Position numbers and translations under genes: made by a program. From Loripinus fragilis (taxonomy: Eukaryota > Mollusca > Bivalvia > Lucinida > Lucinidae): 64,000 nt of DNA. Under the pieces are notes generated by a model, which saw nothing but the letters and a program-made list of their open reading frames with translations, was not told the DNA's origin and ran no database searches. The stretch's first letter is position 1; each line of letters begins with the position of its first letter. Positions 52,028-61,920 of this stretch are shown one piece after another. Location: positions 32,671,664-32,735,663 of the forward strand of contig OZ026524.1 of NCBI GenBank assembly GCA_964019695.1. The letters are read 5' to 3'.

Positions 52028-52910
52028 AAGTCCAGCCCAGCCATCAATCCATTTTTGCCGACCCCAAGATTCAAGTCATTGACCATTTTGAGGGATGATT
52101 TAATTAATTAGGACATTGATAAGTTCATATGCAAATTTGGCACAAAAAGAACGAAAATAAGTTTTATGGAGCTTACTAAATAATGCGATAATTTTACAAA
52201 AATGTTCATTTTCCATCTAAATTTGTGTAATGTCCATCAATGTATAGAAACTTAACTTCATTTGTATATTCATGTGTATAATGGCAACGACCAGAAACAG
52301 ACCAATCCAAAATTCTGAATACTGAACAAATATCGTCTGCCTTGAAAAAAAGGCTAAATCAGTTTAGTTATTTAACCAGTGGTGAATCCAGATGGGGTTC
52401 ACTTGAACCCTCTTTTGAGCCCAAATTATTTTGTTTTCATTGAGATATTTTTTTATTATTTTAGAAAAATGAGGCCATCCTTTAAAAAAAATGTTTGTGG
52501 TCACCTAGGCCTACTCAAAAATTTTCAGGTCGGAAGGTATTTTATTTATTTTTCACTGATTTATTTGAAAGACATTAAAATTTTAAGAAAAATGTATAAA
52601 ATTATAATAAAAATATTTCTCAGAAATGTGGCGAAACAGACATACTTTTTTTGGTATGTGGCATTTTGAGTAAGTCACACACTCTGTCGTGTGACAGCAA
52701 ACAAACATTGATGATTGTTTTAAGGATGGCCTGAGTTAAAATCATCGAATTGATTCCCCCCTATACATCTGAATCCCTTTCCAGAGGAAACTCTTTGCCT
52801 ACTGGGTAAGGTTATCAGCAGACAACATTAATATGCAAAAAGTTAACCCTTAAAGTGTCAATCACAACAAATTTTGTTTTGTCATCTGCTGAGTGCTGAA
52901 ATGTTCATTA
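52028..52910. other. A+T-rich intergenic stretch
   Basis: No coding signature is visible. The open frame 52379-52669 on the plus strand is low-complexity, rich in Phe, Ile and Lys as expected of A+T-rich DNA, and I do not treat it as a gene. The final part leads into the ~150-bp tandem repeat block. Confidence 0.5.
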
Positions 52911-53320
52911 GCTCCTCCTCAACCACTGGTCCAATTTTAGAATTATTTCACAGAATGGTTCCTCATGATGCCTTCTTATAAAATTGCACATATGGTTCTG
53001 CTCCACCGAACAGAGGGGCTGCCAGAGCACTAGATATTTAAAGAAATGTCTTTTGATGACATTTCCTCCTGAACCACTGGTCCAAATTTAAAATAATTTC
53101 ACAGAATTGTTTCTCATAATGCCCTTAACTAGAATTGCACAAATGTTTTTCTCCACTGAACAAAAGTGCTGCCAGAGCTCCAGATAAGAAATATCTAGAA
53201 ACGACATCTCCTCCTGACCCAATGGTCCAAATTCAAAATAATTTCACTGATTTGTTCCTCATGATGCCTTCTACCAAAATTGCACAAACAGTTTCGCTCG
53301 GCTTAATACAGGGAAGATTA
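52911..53320 (+). repeat. ~150-bp tandem repeat block 1 (about 3 units)
   Basis: Units begin near 52913, 53066 and 53209 with CCTCCTGAACCACTGGTCC. Each contains AAAATAATTTCACAGAATTG, CTCATGATGCCTTCTACC, AAAATTGCACAAATGGTT and GCCAGAGCTCTAGATAAG. This is the same core unit as blocks at 54870-55560, 58530-59040 and 63085-63660. The block has no recognisable head or tail and is probably a truncated element. Confidence 0.85.
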
Positions 53321-53543
53321 ACTGAATTCTAAAATTTCGGCATTTATTTAAATTTTACTGTTGCTATGGTAACAAAAATGAACCACAAAGTAGGTCTAAA
53401 ATAGAAAAATTACCATTTTGGACCAAATTTAAGGCATTTGGAGACCTTTTTTTAAAAATTAGATATCAGCACAGCTAAATACCAAAATATCCTTTTAATA
53501 TGTTGTGTACGGTGATAATCTCAACAGCTGTTAAAACATGACT

Positions 53544-53720
53544 TTAGTTAAGAGTGTGTAGCGAAAATTTAATTTTCTTATTTCTCAACCAAAACATGTT
53601 GTGGGTACTCAAAAGAACCATCTCAATGAGACGGTTCTTTTGAGCAACCAAAACACATGTTTTAACTGATGGGTGAGAAAATATTTTCAATTTTAAGCTG
53701 AAAATATTTGTTTATCTAAA
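53544..53720. mobile_element. MITE of the palindrome family, copy 2
   Basis: The left end TTAAGAGTGTGTAGCG, then TTCTTATTTCTCAACC, CATGTTGTGGGTACTC and the GAACC(A/G)TCTCAATGAGACGG core, is followed by CTTTTGAGCAACC, GGGTGAGAAAATATTT and a right end TTTATCTAAA. The arms are self-complementary over most of the 177 bp. There is no coding capacity. It serves as the compact reference copy for the element at 49856. Confidence 0.7.
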
Positions 53721-53943
53721 CCTGTGTAAAATATCTTTTTGATAGTTGCTTGTGCCCTATGTTAATTGGTCTGTCAAACATTTCAAATTTGCTCCAAAGT
53801 GGTCAATTTCCTGTTTTCAGCCTATTTTGGTGGCCATATTTGTTACCATAGCAACGGTTAAAGTCAAATTAATTCGAGACTTTTACACTTTGGTTATTGT
53901 TCTAATAAACCAATAAGAACAATCATCATCATTTTTCAGTTAT
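53721..53943. other. Intergenic A+T-rich segment
   Basis: I see no gene or repeat family in it. It ends with TTATTGTGACGG, where composition changes to G+C-rich. Confidence 0.4.
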
Positions 53944-54370
53944 TGTGACGGTGTGCGCGGTCCCGGCGCACAAGGCATATATAGCACACACGGCACACCC
54001 AGCCAGGAATTCGGGCTGTGTCCTGCCCTGATCCTACGCCTATTTTGCATTAAGTAAAAGTGTGGGGCATTAGTTAGTTTGAATTTTGGAAATGTTCTAA
54101 AGCAGGTTTCAATCCTGTGGGGATCGACGTGACAATTTCGTCTGCACAGTGTCACCCCCACTGTTCCTGAAAGTGTAAGTTTTTATTCCGCCTGAAAGGG
54201 CAAGGAGTTTTGTTATTGTTTGTTTATGTTTTCCACTCCCCCTAATGGTGAGCTGTACGCTGATGTTTTTTAAGGTAACATCATCCAGGGCATCACTCCG
54301 CTTCTCTGTCCAGTCCTTGTATACATAAGCTCGCGGGCGGTGTTAAGAACAAATTTGTTAAAACCATTTT
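53944..54370 (+). mobile_element. LTR-like or promoter-like segment (tentative)
   Basis: A compositional jump begins with TGTGACGGTGTGCGCGG. It is followed by a TATA-like box TATATA at 53978-53983 within GGCATATATAGCAC, and then G+C-rich sequence. TG starts and an internal TATA box are typical of metazoan LTRs, but I find no second LTR, no matching CA end, no primer-binding site and no target duplication. A cellular promoter with a short 5' leader is the alternative. No gag or pol frame lies nearby. Confidence 0.25.
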
Positions 54371-54539
54371 TATGTTTTAGCCTCATAGGGGGGCCAAAAA
54401 AGCCTGTTAATGCACATCATATTTTGAACATTCACAATATGTACAGTAAATTTTCTAAAATTTAGAACATTTCTCTTTTTGTTCTCAGATTACATGTGGG
54501 TTAATAACTTATCAAGGCTGGAATACATCAAGTGCTTGT

Positions 54540-54630
54540 CAGAATAGCAAACGGGGAAGACCTTGATCAGACTGCTACATCAGAAGCAGTCTGATCTGGG
54601 TCTGCACTGTATGTCTACTGTCTAGTAAGA
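54540..54630. repeat. Dispersed repeat with perfect 12-bp hairpin
   Basis: GATCAGACTGCT (54565-54576) and AGCAGTCTGATC (54585-54596) are perfectly complementary around 8 bases. CTGGGTCTGCACTGTATGTC follows. Related sequence appears at 51145-51235, at 56650-56725 inside the hAT element and at 60390-60465, so it is dispersed and can be carried by other elements. Confidence 0.65.
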
Positions 54631-54720
54631 AAGGCCTTTTTACAGACAACTAGTGTTTAGAGTTTTAGAGCATCTACTATATATAGGCTAAATTTAGAGC
54701 CATATACATGTTTGTTTCAG

Positions 54721-54809
54721 GTGACTCTAGCTAAGAAGTCTGACTAAGGAAAGAACAGCTGTGAGGTGATCAACGAAGAATGAATTTATATAGCAAGTTC
54801 AGATTAAAG
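54721..54809 (+). other. Possible non-coding or 5' exon
   Basis: The segment is bounded by a good acceptor (TGTTTGTTTCAG ending at 54720) and a plausible donor (AAAG|GTAATTACC). All three frames contain stops before the ATG at 54780, after which ten codons (MNLYSKFRLK) stay open to the donor. This is the pattern of a 5' leader exon, but the evidence is splice signals alone. No partner coding exon is recognised. Confidence 0.2.
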
Positions 54810-54869
54810 GTAATTACCTTGACTTAACAAATCTTGCATTCTGTGTCGTTATTAGTTCTGAGAACTACA

Positions 54870-55614
54870 TAGGTTTGCTGATGATACCCTCTACCAGAAT
54901 TGCACAAATGGTTCCTCTCCGATGCACAAAAGGGTCACCAGAGCTCTAGATAAGAAATATTTTAAATGACGTCTCTTCCTGAACCACTGGTCCAAATTCA
55001 AAATAATTTCACAGAATTGTTTCTCATGATGCCTTCAACCAAAGTTGCACAAAGGTTCTGCTCACTGAACAAAGAGGCCATCAGAGGCCTAGATAAGAAT
55101 TGTCTTTAAATGACATCTCCTGAACCACTGGTCCAAATTAAAAATAATTTCACAGAATTGTTCCCGGTGATGACCTCTACTAAAATTGCATAAATGGTTT
55201 TACTCCGCCAAACAATAAAGGCGGCTAAAAGTTCTAGATAAGAAATATCTTTAAATGATATCTCCTCAAGGCTCCTAAACCACAGATCCCAATTCGAAAT
55301 AGTTTCACAGATCTGTTACTCATAATGCCCTCTACTTAAACTACATGGTTCTGCTCCATCGCACAAAGGGCCACCAGAGTTCTAGATGAGAAATGTCTTT
55401 AAATGACATCTCCTTAACCAATGGTTCAAATTCAAAATAATTTTACAGAAATGTTCCTCATGATGCCCTCTACCAAAACTCCTTAACAGCATGGCCACCA
55501 GAGCTAATTATAAAAATATCTTTGAATGATATCTCTATAGCCACTGGCCAATACATTATCTTCTCATGAATGAAGATTCAGATGAGCGATCCAGGGCCCT
55601 AGGGCCCTCTTGTT
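54870..55614 (+). mobile_element. Helentron/pearl-like element A (tandem core plus 3' tail)
   Basis: About five units of the ~150-bp core start near 54979, 55119, 55275, 55413 and 55540, the first preceded by a partial unit. The 3' end is GATTCAGATGAGCGATC followed by a perfect 16-bp palindrome AGGGCCCTAGGGCCCT (55593-55608) and the tail CTTGTT. A 3' hairpin with a short tail after a tandem core is the layout of pearl/HINE-type elements. No 5' head is identifiable, so the left part is truncated. No protein is encoded. Confidence 0.65.
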
Positions 55615-58446
55615 AGCTCACCTGAGCCGAAGGCTCATAGGGGAGCTTATTGTATACCAGTCACTCCGGCGTCCGTCCGTTGTCCGTCCGTCCACAATTT
55701 CAAACATCTTCTCTGAAACCACTAGGCCAATTAAATTCAAATTCCATATGGAGACTTCTTAGGACGCAGGAAAGAAGTTTATTCAAATGGTCCTGGCCAC
55801 ATGACCAAGATGGCCGCCACGCCCAAATATGGTAAAAAACCCATTAAAAATCTGCTTCTCCACAACCAGAAGGCCGATGACCTTGGGACTTGGTATGTAG
55901 CATTTGGGTTATGGGGCCTACCAAGTTTGTTCAAATGATGATCCTAGCAGGGATGGAGTACTCGTACTTGTACTTATACTCGTACTTACTCGAGTACTTT
56001 TTTTTCAGTACTTAGCTGTACTCTGTACTTAGCAAAATTCATGAGTACATGTACTCGTACTTACTTAAGTACCGTCACAAAAAAAACTCTGTACTCATGA
56101 GTACATTATGAGTACTACTGAGTACTTTTTTAAATTTCAATCAGGTAGGAAAAAAAAGTTAATTGTTTCTCAGACCCTCATCTGTTTCAAATGCCCCTCA
56201 TCTGTCTTTTCAGACTTGAAAAACAAGAAGTCTCATCTATTTTTTTCAGATCTCAAAATCAACATATTGGCATTTTATGCTTAAAATGAACAAAACAGGT
56301 GTCCCATTATGTTTCGATCAAATAAAAAATAGTGGGCTCATCTGTTTTTTGGGAAATCAAAAACATATAATGAAAAACCTGCCTGTCTGACATCTTTTTT
56401 TTCATAAAAGTGGCCTAGGAAACACTTTTAGCCATTTCCTAATAATTAGAAAAAGTGTATTTTACCTATCAAGCTGTTTATGTTATTGTGGCCACATTGA
56501 CTTCTTTAATAACAATGGACTTGATGTAAGGCCTAATGATGCATATAATTGGCCAGGAGCATCACTATTTTGGATTAATACAATGTACTTGAACTAGTAT
56601 ATTGTTGTATTTTTCACACTTGCTGGAATTTACCCCAAATATTGGGACAGATATATACCTGAGCAAACAGTGCACACCCAGATCAGGAGCAGTCTGATAA
56701 TGGTCTATACTATTTGACATTTGATCTGCACTCTGACATGTACATGGATGCATCGATTAAACATGCTGATCACTTTTTCAGACAATTATGTCAATAATTT
56801 TTGGTGTCCAAATATTTATGAATTTTCCCCCCAAATATTCATTTTTTAACTGTTAAATAAAAAAAGATATCAGGAATAATTTAATCCTTAAAACAGAACA
56901 GTTCTCAAGCTCATTACATTAAGCACCAAAATCTAGAAGACAAACACTATAGATTCAGATGAGGCGGCGTCACATCTGAATCTGCAGAGCTATTGTTTTA
57001 TTTAGTGATTAAATGGTTAATACAAGTTTTATCTATTGAGTCTTAGATGTCACTACTAGGTATGTGCTTGTAAATAATTATAAAAATCTGCTGCCTGTTT
57101 AGTTATTAAATTTGACTTTTGTCTTAAATTTCCATTGCATACTTTATAGTACTCAGATGTACTCATAAGTACTTTTCTAAAGTACTCAGTACTTACTTAA
57201 GTACATTTACAAAATGTGTACTCAGTACTTACTCGAGTACTTTCAAAACAGTCAGTACTTAGTACTTACTCAAGTACATTTTCTTAGTACTCGCTTCATC
57301 CCTGGATCCTAGGTTGACCTTGACCTACTTAACATCAAGGTCAAATTTGCTTCCTAATGGGAAAATTTCTGAAAAGTTGATTTTTCTTTAAAACTGTGGA
57401 AGCCTTAGTCATTATTCTCACTTGATATGTTTAACCTAATGAGACAATGGCTAAGTTCCAAAGGTCAAGGTTGACCTTTGACCTTTCAGCTTAGGTCGCT
57501 CATATTGGAGTCCCATCAATATATTAAAACAAATTTCAAGTGAAGACTCTTTATGATAAATTAGTCAAAATGTATGCAAAATATTTTGGTCACATGACAC
57601 AGATGCCGCCATGCCCATATATGGTTAAAACCATTTAAAAATCTTCTTCTCCAGAACCAGAAGGCCTGTGATATTGGGACTTGGTATGTAGCATTGGGGA
57701 TGTAGGGCCTTCCAAGTTTGTTCAAATGATGACCCTTAGTTGGCCTTGACCTACTTAAGGTCAAGGTCAAATTTGCTTCCTATTATATTTAAATGTGATT
57801 TTTTTTGAAATGTTGATTTTGTGAATACTGTTGAAGCCAAAGTCATTATTCTCACTTGATATGTTAAACCTAATGTGACAATGGCTATAAATAAGTTTCA
57901 AAGATCAAGGCCACCACATCCATATAGGGTAAAAACCCATTAAATATCTTATTCTCTGGAACAAAAGGCCAATGGCCTTGGTATGTAGCTTGTGGATGTG
58001 GTCTCTACTAGATTTGCACAAATGATGAATCTAGCTTGACATACTTTATGGCAAGGTAAAATTTGATTCCTAATGCATTTATATGGGAAAAATATATAAA
58101 AGTTCATTTTTCTATAACTGTTTAAGCCGAAATCATACTTTCGAGAAATTTTTAAACTTGTGAGACAATGGCTTTGTACCAAATGTCAAGCTGACCTGTC
58201 ACCTTTTATTCAATGCCACCCATTTGGACTGCCACATACCTACATAAACATTGGTTTCTCAGAAAACGCTTGGCTGTTTGATGGAGTATTCATAAGATTG
58301 TTTTAAGTCACTGGACCAAAATGGCTACAACCCCCATATATGGTAAATCAAAATATGTTTTATTATAAGCTGTAGTTGACCTTGACCTATTTTAACATTA
58401 TTAAAGTGGTCAGGTGAGCGCCTCAGGACCTTCAGGTCCTCTAGTT
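55615..58446 (+). mobile_element. Helentron/pearl-like element B, interrupted by an hAT-like insertion
   Basis: The element starts immediately after the tail of element A. Subterminal inverted repeats are GCTCACCTGA at 55616-55625 and TCAGGTGAGC at 58410-58419. The 3' hairpin is AGGACCT (58425-58431) with AGGTCCT (58434-58440), followed by CTAGTT. The head contains GTCCGTCCG-type sequence. The core is a longer unit of about 430 bp (for example 57315-57743), with shared landmarks ACTTGGTATGTAGCATT, CAAGTTTGTTCAAATGATG, GACCTTGACCTACTTAA and CATATATGGT. Later units are shortened. Without the insertion the element is about 1.47 kb. It is non-coding. Confidence 0.7.
55948..57304. mobile_element. 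Non-autonomous hAT-like transposon with 8-bp target duplication
   Basis: Termini are CAGGGATGGAG and CTTCATCCCTG, perfect inverted repeats over 8 bp and near-perfect over 11. They are flanked by the 8-bp direct repeat GATCCTAG at 55940-55947 and 57305-57312. CAGGG ends with 8-bp duplications are diagnostic of the hAT superfamily. Subterminal regions are crowded with GTACT/AGTAC motifs, probable transposase-binding repeats. The interior (about 56130-57090) is A+T-rich, with no transposase frame. It includes a copy of the CAGTCTGAT dispersed repeat near 56690. The host unit's paralogue at 57720-57760 shows the empty site. Confidence 0.88.
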
Positions 58447-59040
58447 TTTTTTTTATTGTTATCAGTTTTCGTCTGGCATGTGTCGTCCGTCAATCGTCCT
58501 CTCCATAAACTTTTCCTTTAGATAACATCTACTCCTGAACCACTTGTCCAAATTTAAAATAATTTCACAGGAATGCTCCCAATAATGCCCTCTGCCAAAA
58601 TTGTATGAATTGCTCTCGATTTTAAGTCTTTAAACGAGATCTCTTGAACCACTGGTCCAAATTCAAATAATTTGACAGAATTGTTCCTCGTGATTCCCTC
58701 TACCAAAATTGCACAAATGGTTCCGCTCAATGGTTCCGCTCAAATGGACAAAAGGATTGCCAGAGCTCTAGATAGGAAATATATTTTAACTACATCTCCT
58801 CCTGAACCACTGGTCCATATTCAAAATAATTTCACAGAATTTGTCCTCATGATGCCTTCTACCAAATTGCACAAATCGTTCCACTCTGCTGAACAAAAGG
58901 ACCACCAGAGCTCTAGATAAGAACTATCTTTAAGCAGTATCTTCTCCTGACCAATTGGTTTAAATTCAAAATAATTTCATAGAACTGTTCCTCATGATGC
59001 CTTCTACTTAAATTGCACAAATGATTACGCTCTGATTCTT
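58447..59040 (+). mobile_element. Helentron/pearl-like element C (head plus ~150-bp core)
   Basis: After a T-rich stretch comes a head-like sequence, GTCTGGCATGTGTCGTCCGTC, then CTTTAGATAACATCTACTCC. It leads directly into four core units starting near 58531, 58641, 58797 and 58943. No GCTCACCTGA head and no 3' hairpin are present, so the right end is truncated at about 59035, where the MITE begins. Plus-strand open frame 58672-58920 lies inside these repeats and is not a gene. Confidence 0.6.
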
Positions 59041-59057
59041 AGAAATCTAGTTCAAGC

Positions 59058-59229
59058 ATTAAGAGAGTGAATATTTGATGAAAAATTCTTAGCCATCAGT
59101 TAAAACATAAAATTCATTTGAGATCTCAAAAGAACTGTTTGATTGAGAGGGTTCCTTTGAGTACCCACAAGAAAAAATTTGGTTGATAAATAAGGGAAGG
59201 AATTTTTAATTATGCACTCTAATCTAGAG
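59058..59229. mobile_element. MITE of the palindrome family, copy 3 (degenerate)
   Basis: AAGAGAGTGAATATTTG at the left and ATTATGCACTCTAATCTAGAGG at the right are inverted versions of the family end. The core TCAAAAGAACTGTTTGATTG then GAGGGTTCCTTTGAG is diverged but still self-complementary. GTACCCAC and TTGATAAATAAGGGAAGG match the arms of copies 1 and 2. Confidence 0.6.
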
Positions 59230-59240
59230 GCGTGTATAGG

Positions 59241-59734
59241 AGTTTATACTGTTTTCAGCCTTTCCTGGTTTATGTTATATACACTTGTTATAAATGTATT
59301 AATGTTGCCTGGCATTTACAAGTTATAACTCGGGTTAATAATGTAGATAAATGTTCATTCATACTGGAGAGAACTCTTGTATGAATGTTTATTCATACTA
59401 GAGAGAACCCTTACATGAATGTTTCTACACCTTGAGCTGGTGAGAACTCTAAATATACTGAGGGAAGAAAGTTTAGCAATTACTTTGGGGATTCACAGTT
59501 AAGAAGAAATGGGATTTTTAATTTCATATTATCAAAATTTTATGTTGACAAACCTTTACAAGTACGATATAATTAACTGGCTGGTTGGCATTCACATAAT
59601 ATAACGTCTGATTTTAAGTCCCCTTGCAAAAACAGCTTATCTGGCAATTACACGATTATATTTTTATGCTAAAAGTTTCATTTTCCATTAAATGTTTAGA
59701 TCTAAAAGCTAAAAAGTGAAAACAGTATAAAACT
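59241..59734. mobile_element. ~490-bp element with terminal inverted repeats (tentative)
   Basis: AGTTTATACTGTTTTC (59241-59256) is the reverse complement, with one extra A, of GAAAACAGTATAAAACT (59718-59734). Internally, GGCATTTACAAG, GGCATTCACATAATATAACG and GGCAATTACACG are related motifs. Around 59350-59415 there is a duplicated ATTCATACT(G/A)GAGAGAAC unit. No coding sequence or clear target duplication is seen. Confidence 0.45.
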
Positions 59735-60570
59735 GAATGTTTTGGTCACCATTATCGTACAGTTTTAAGTTAAAAATCGTATTTTTTCAAATTACCTCTT
59801 TCAATTGAATAGCGTTTGAAATTAAAATGCTCAGCAGATCTAATCCTCGCTATGAAATCATAATTTGTTTCTTTTTACCTCTTGAGGGTTGACATTAGCT
59901 CATTTTCAAACAATTGACATATTTGTGCACTTGCTAATAAATTAGATCTAATGCTACAAAAATAGCCTATGGGAAAACCCATTATAACTAATTGCGAACC
60001 TTTTTTGCTGCAGTATAGTCATTTATACTGGAAAAAGCCTAACATGTATATCATATGGTAGATAAACTATATGTTCAAGAACTGTTCTATAATGATTTTT
60101 TGAATCCTTATCAATGATGGGAGGGGACAAAATGAATAGTTATCAAAGCATAGGCATGTATTTATATCACACTTGTTGCCGTAGCACCAGAACATTTTGG
60201 CAGGGAATATTATTGTATAGATCATATTGGAGCCAAAAGCATTCCATTCAAAAAGTTACATTTTTCTATATTTAACAAGTTCCAGCTGAATAGATTTTTC
60301 AATTCTAATCATTTGAATGAGTATTCTTAAAGTTTAGGGTTATTTGAGGGTATTTATCATTCATTTGAATTCAAAGTAGAACATTATTTAAGATAGGAGT
60401 GAAGACCCTGATGAGAGGTTGCACAACATCTGATCTGGGGCTGCATAGTTTGTCTACTCTATGTCCCTTAAAAAGGAGCTAGGCTTAAATGAGTTAATAA
60501 TCTTGTGTAATATTACTTTTTATGTTAACACTATTTTTTACTTATAATCTTAGTCTGTCAAAATTTACTT
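59735..60570. other. A+T-rich intergenic or intronic stretch
   Basis: No gene is recognised. Positions 60390-60465 (GTGAAGACCCTGATGAG, CATCTGATCTGGGGCTGC) belong to the dispersed repeat also seen at 54540-54630. The stretch ends in a pyrimidine-rich splice-acceptor-like tract. It could be an intron if the candidate exon at 60575 is real. Confidence 0.4.
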
Positions 60571-60574
60571 TCAG

Positions 60575-60660
60575 ATATGATTCAGAGATGTTCACTATAC
60601 AGAGATAGAAAGGATGGAGCTACTACAACTGCAAGCCCCAGTACTCAAGAAGCAAATTAA
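60575..60660 (+). CDS. Possible terminal coding exon (unidentified protein)
   Basis: CAAAATTTACTTTCAG gives a good 3' splice site at 60574. In the phase that takes one base from an upstream exon, the frame reads MIQRCSLYRDRKDG then ATTTASPSTQEAN before TAA at 60658-60660. Base composition rises relative to the flanks and the codons look ordinary. A canonical poly(A) signal lies 215 bp downstream. The peptide is too short for me to assign a family. It is also consistent with a chance open stretch. Confidence 0.3.
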
Positions 60661-60874
60661 CTCTTTATTATCAAATGATGAACTCTTTGAAGGTTACACT
60701 TCATAGAATTGTGAATTTTTCAATTTTCCCCAAAAGTCTTAATCTTTCATGATGTTATCATTGTGTGTGGGGGAATTTGTGTAGCATTTGAAGAAGTCAC
60801 TATTCAATGAAGTGTTGCATTCAAAGAAGTCACTGTTAGATACAGTGTAATCAGGGTTGTATTAGACAAAGCTC

Positions 60875-60880
60875 AATAAA
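60875..60880 (+). promoter_or_regulatory. Candidate polyadenylation signal AATAAA
   Basis: AATAAA lies in GCTCAATAAATAGCATG, with a T-rich GTGTTTTTAATGTTT stretch about 25 bases downstream. This is the arrangement of a metazoan cleavage site. It follows the candidate terminal exon at a normal 3' UTR distance. In A+T-rich DNA such hexamers are common by chance. Confidence 0.3.
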
Positions 60881-60933
60881 TAGCATGATCTAATTTATAA
60901 CTTCGTGTTTTTAATGTTTAAACATGATCAATA

Positions 60934-61213
60934 CAGTAATCTCTTGCTAACTCGAATCCTTCAAACTCAAAATACCCTCTTAAGTTAAAGTAAAGTGTAG
61001 GATAAATTCATATTTAACAGACTTTGTTCACAATTATTTTCTATGCAAAACTATGCTGACTTTGATGTACTTAGAAGGATAATAGCGAAAACAATTTTGA
61101 TAGGCTTATACACTATAATATCCTTTTAAAGATCCACTGTTTTAATTCAAGCTACAAATAAAACAATGTGAAAAGTTTGGTCATAGAGACTTTGATTTAA
61201 CGAGAGGTAACTG
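60934..61213. mobile_element. pogo/Tigger-type MITE (Tc1/mariner superfamily)
   Basis: The left end CAGTAATCTCTTGCTAACTC and the reverse complement of the right end, CAGTTACCTCTCGTTAAATC, agree at about 17 of 23 positions. TA dinucleotides flank both ends (60932-60933 and 61214-61215), as expected for a TA target duplication. CAGT...CTCGTTAA ends are typical of pogo/Tigger non-autonomous copies. The 280-bp body is A+T-rich and non-coding. Confidence 0.7.
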
Positions 61214-61664
61214 TATACTAACTTGCTAAGTACCACAAACTGTCCAGACTATGTATGGTGGACCATTGGTTAGAAATCAGAGGATGTTGGTAAACAACCC
61301 TAACTGGGCATCTTAACACTGTTGCCATGGTAAATCTTTTCATTTGTAAAAGGCTGTAGTTTTTAGCCCTCCTGCTCACAGTGTGCTCAATGTGAGCTTT
61401 TAAGAAATGATGTCCCTCTGCACAAACTGTCATCATAAAAGGTTCTGGTTTGCAATGGCAACATAAAATATGTACTCAAATATCTTCCTTTGAAAAACAA
61501 CAACTCCTGGCTGTATTTGAGAATAATTCAATTCTTATTGTTTCTCTAAGTCTAACAATTTAGATTACAAACTTGGCAAGATTGGGCAAGCGAGGTTATA
61601 GGCTAGACACTGAAACGATATTTAAGCATCTCTGTGGGTGAACTATCACATTTAGTGTGAATTG
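61214..61664. other. Intergenic stretch with nothing recognised
   Basis: No repeat family or convincing coding frame is visible. The minus-strand open frame 61218-61436 (72 codons) has no known motif and partly abuts the MITE end. Confidence 0.45.
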
Positions 61665-61920
61665 ATTTATAGGCGAGCATATAGTATACCAAAGATTCTG
61701 TCATCAATCTTTCAACATTTTCAAACTATGGGGGAACTCTACTCAGATGTCACATTGAAATCCATACGATAGAGCGAGAAAAGCTAGTTTAATGGTACTG
61801 ATTACACATTCAAGATTGCTGCAGGGTAAAATATGATAAAACCCTTAAAATGTTGTTTTCTCTGGAACCAAAAAGCCTATGACTTCTCTTTTTAAAACTT
61901 TATATTGGTGGCCCCTTTGC
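61665..61920 (+). repeat. Degenerate fragment of the element-B family
   Basis: GCGAGCATATAGTATACC resembles the head of element B (GGGAGCTTATTGTATACC). GGGTAAAATATGATAAAACC and TTTTCTCTGGAACCAAAAAGCC match its core (GGGTAAAAACCCATTAAA, TTCTCTGGAACAAAAGGCC near 57930). Decay prevents locating the ends. Confidence 0.5.

Noticed and set aside
52379..52669. 96-codon frame rich in Phe, Ile and Lys
   Set aside because: Amino acid content reflects A+T-rich DNA with homopolymer runs; no domain or splice support.
53940..54161. 73-codon minus-strand frame
   Set aside because: It spans the LTR- or promoter-like segment antisense to its TATA box and shows no known motif.
56565..56753. 62-codon minus-strand frame inside the hAT-like element as a transposase remnant
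   Set aside because: It lacks the hAT dimerisation or BED zinc-finger signatures and overlaps the dispersed CAGTCTGAT repeat.
58672..58920. 82-codon frame, and the frames at 53135-53332 and 63064-63387
   Set aside because: All lie within the ~150-bp tandem repeat units and share the same repeat-derived peptide (LIMPSTKIAQ-like), so they are translations of a transposon core.
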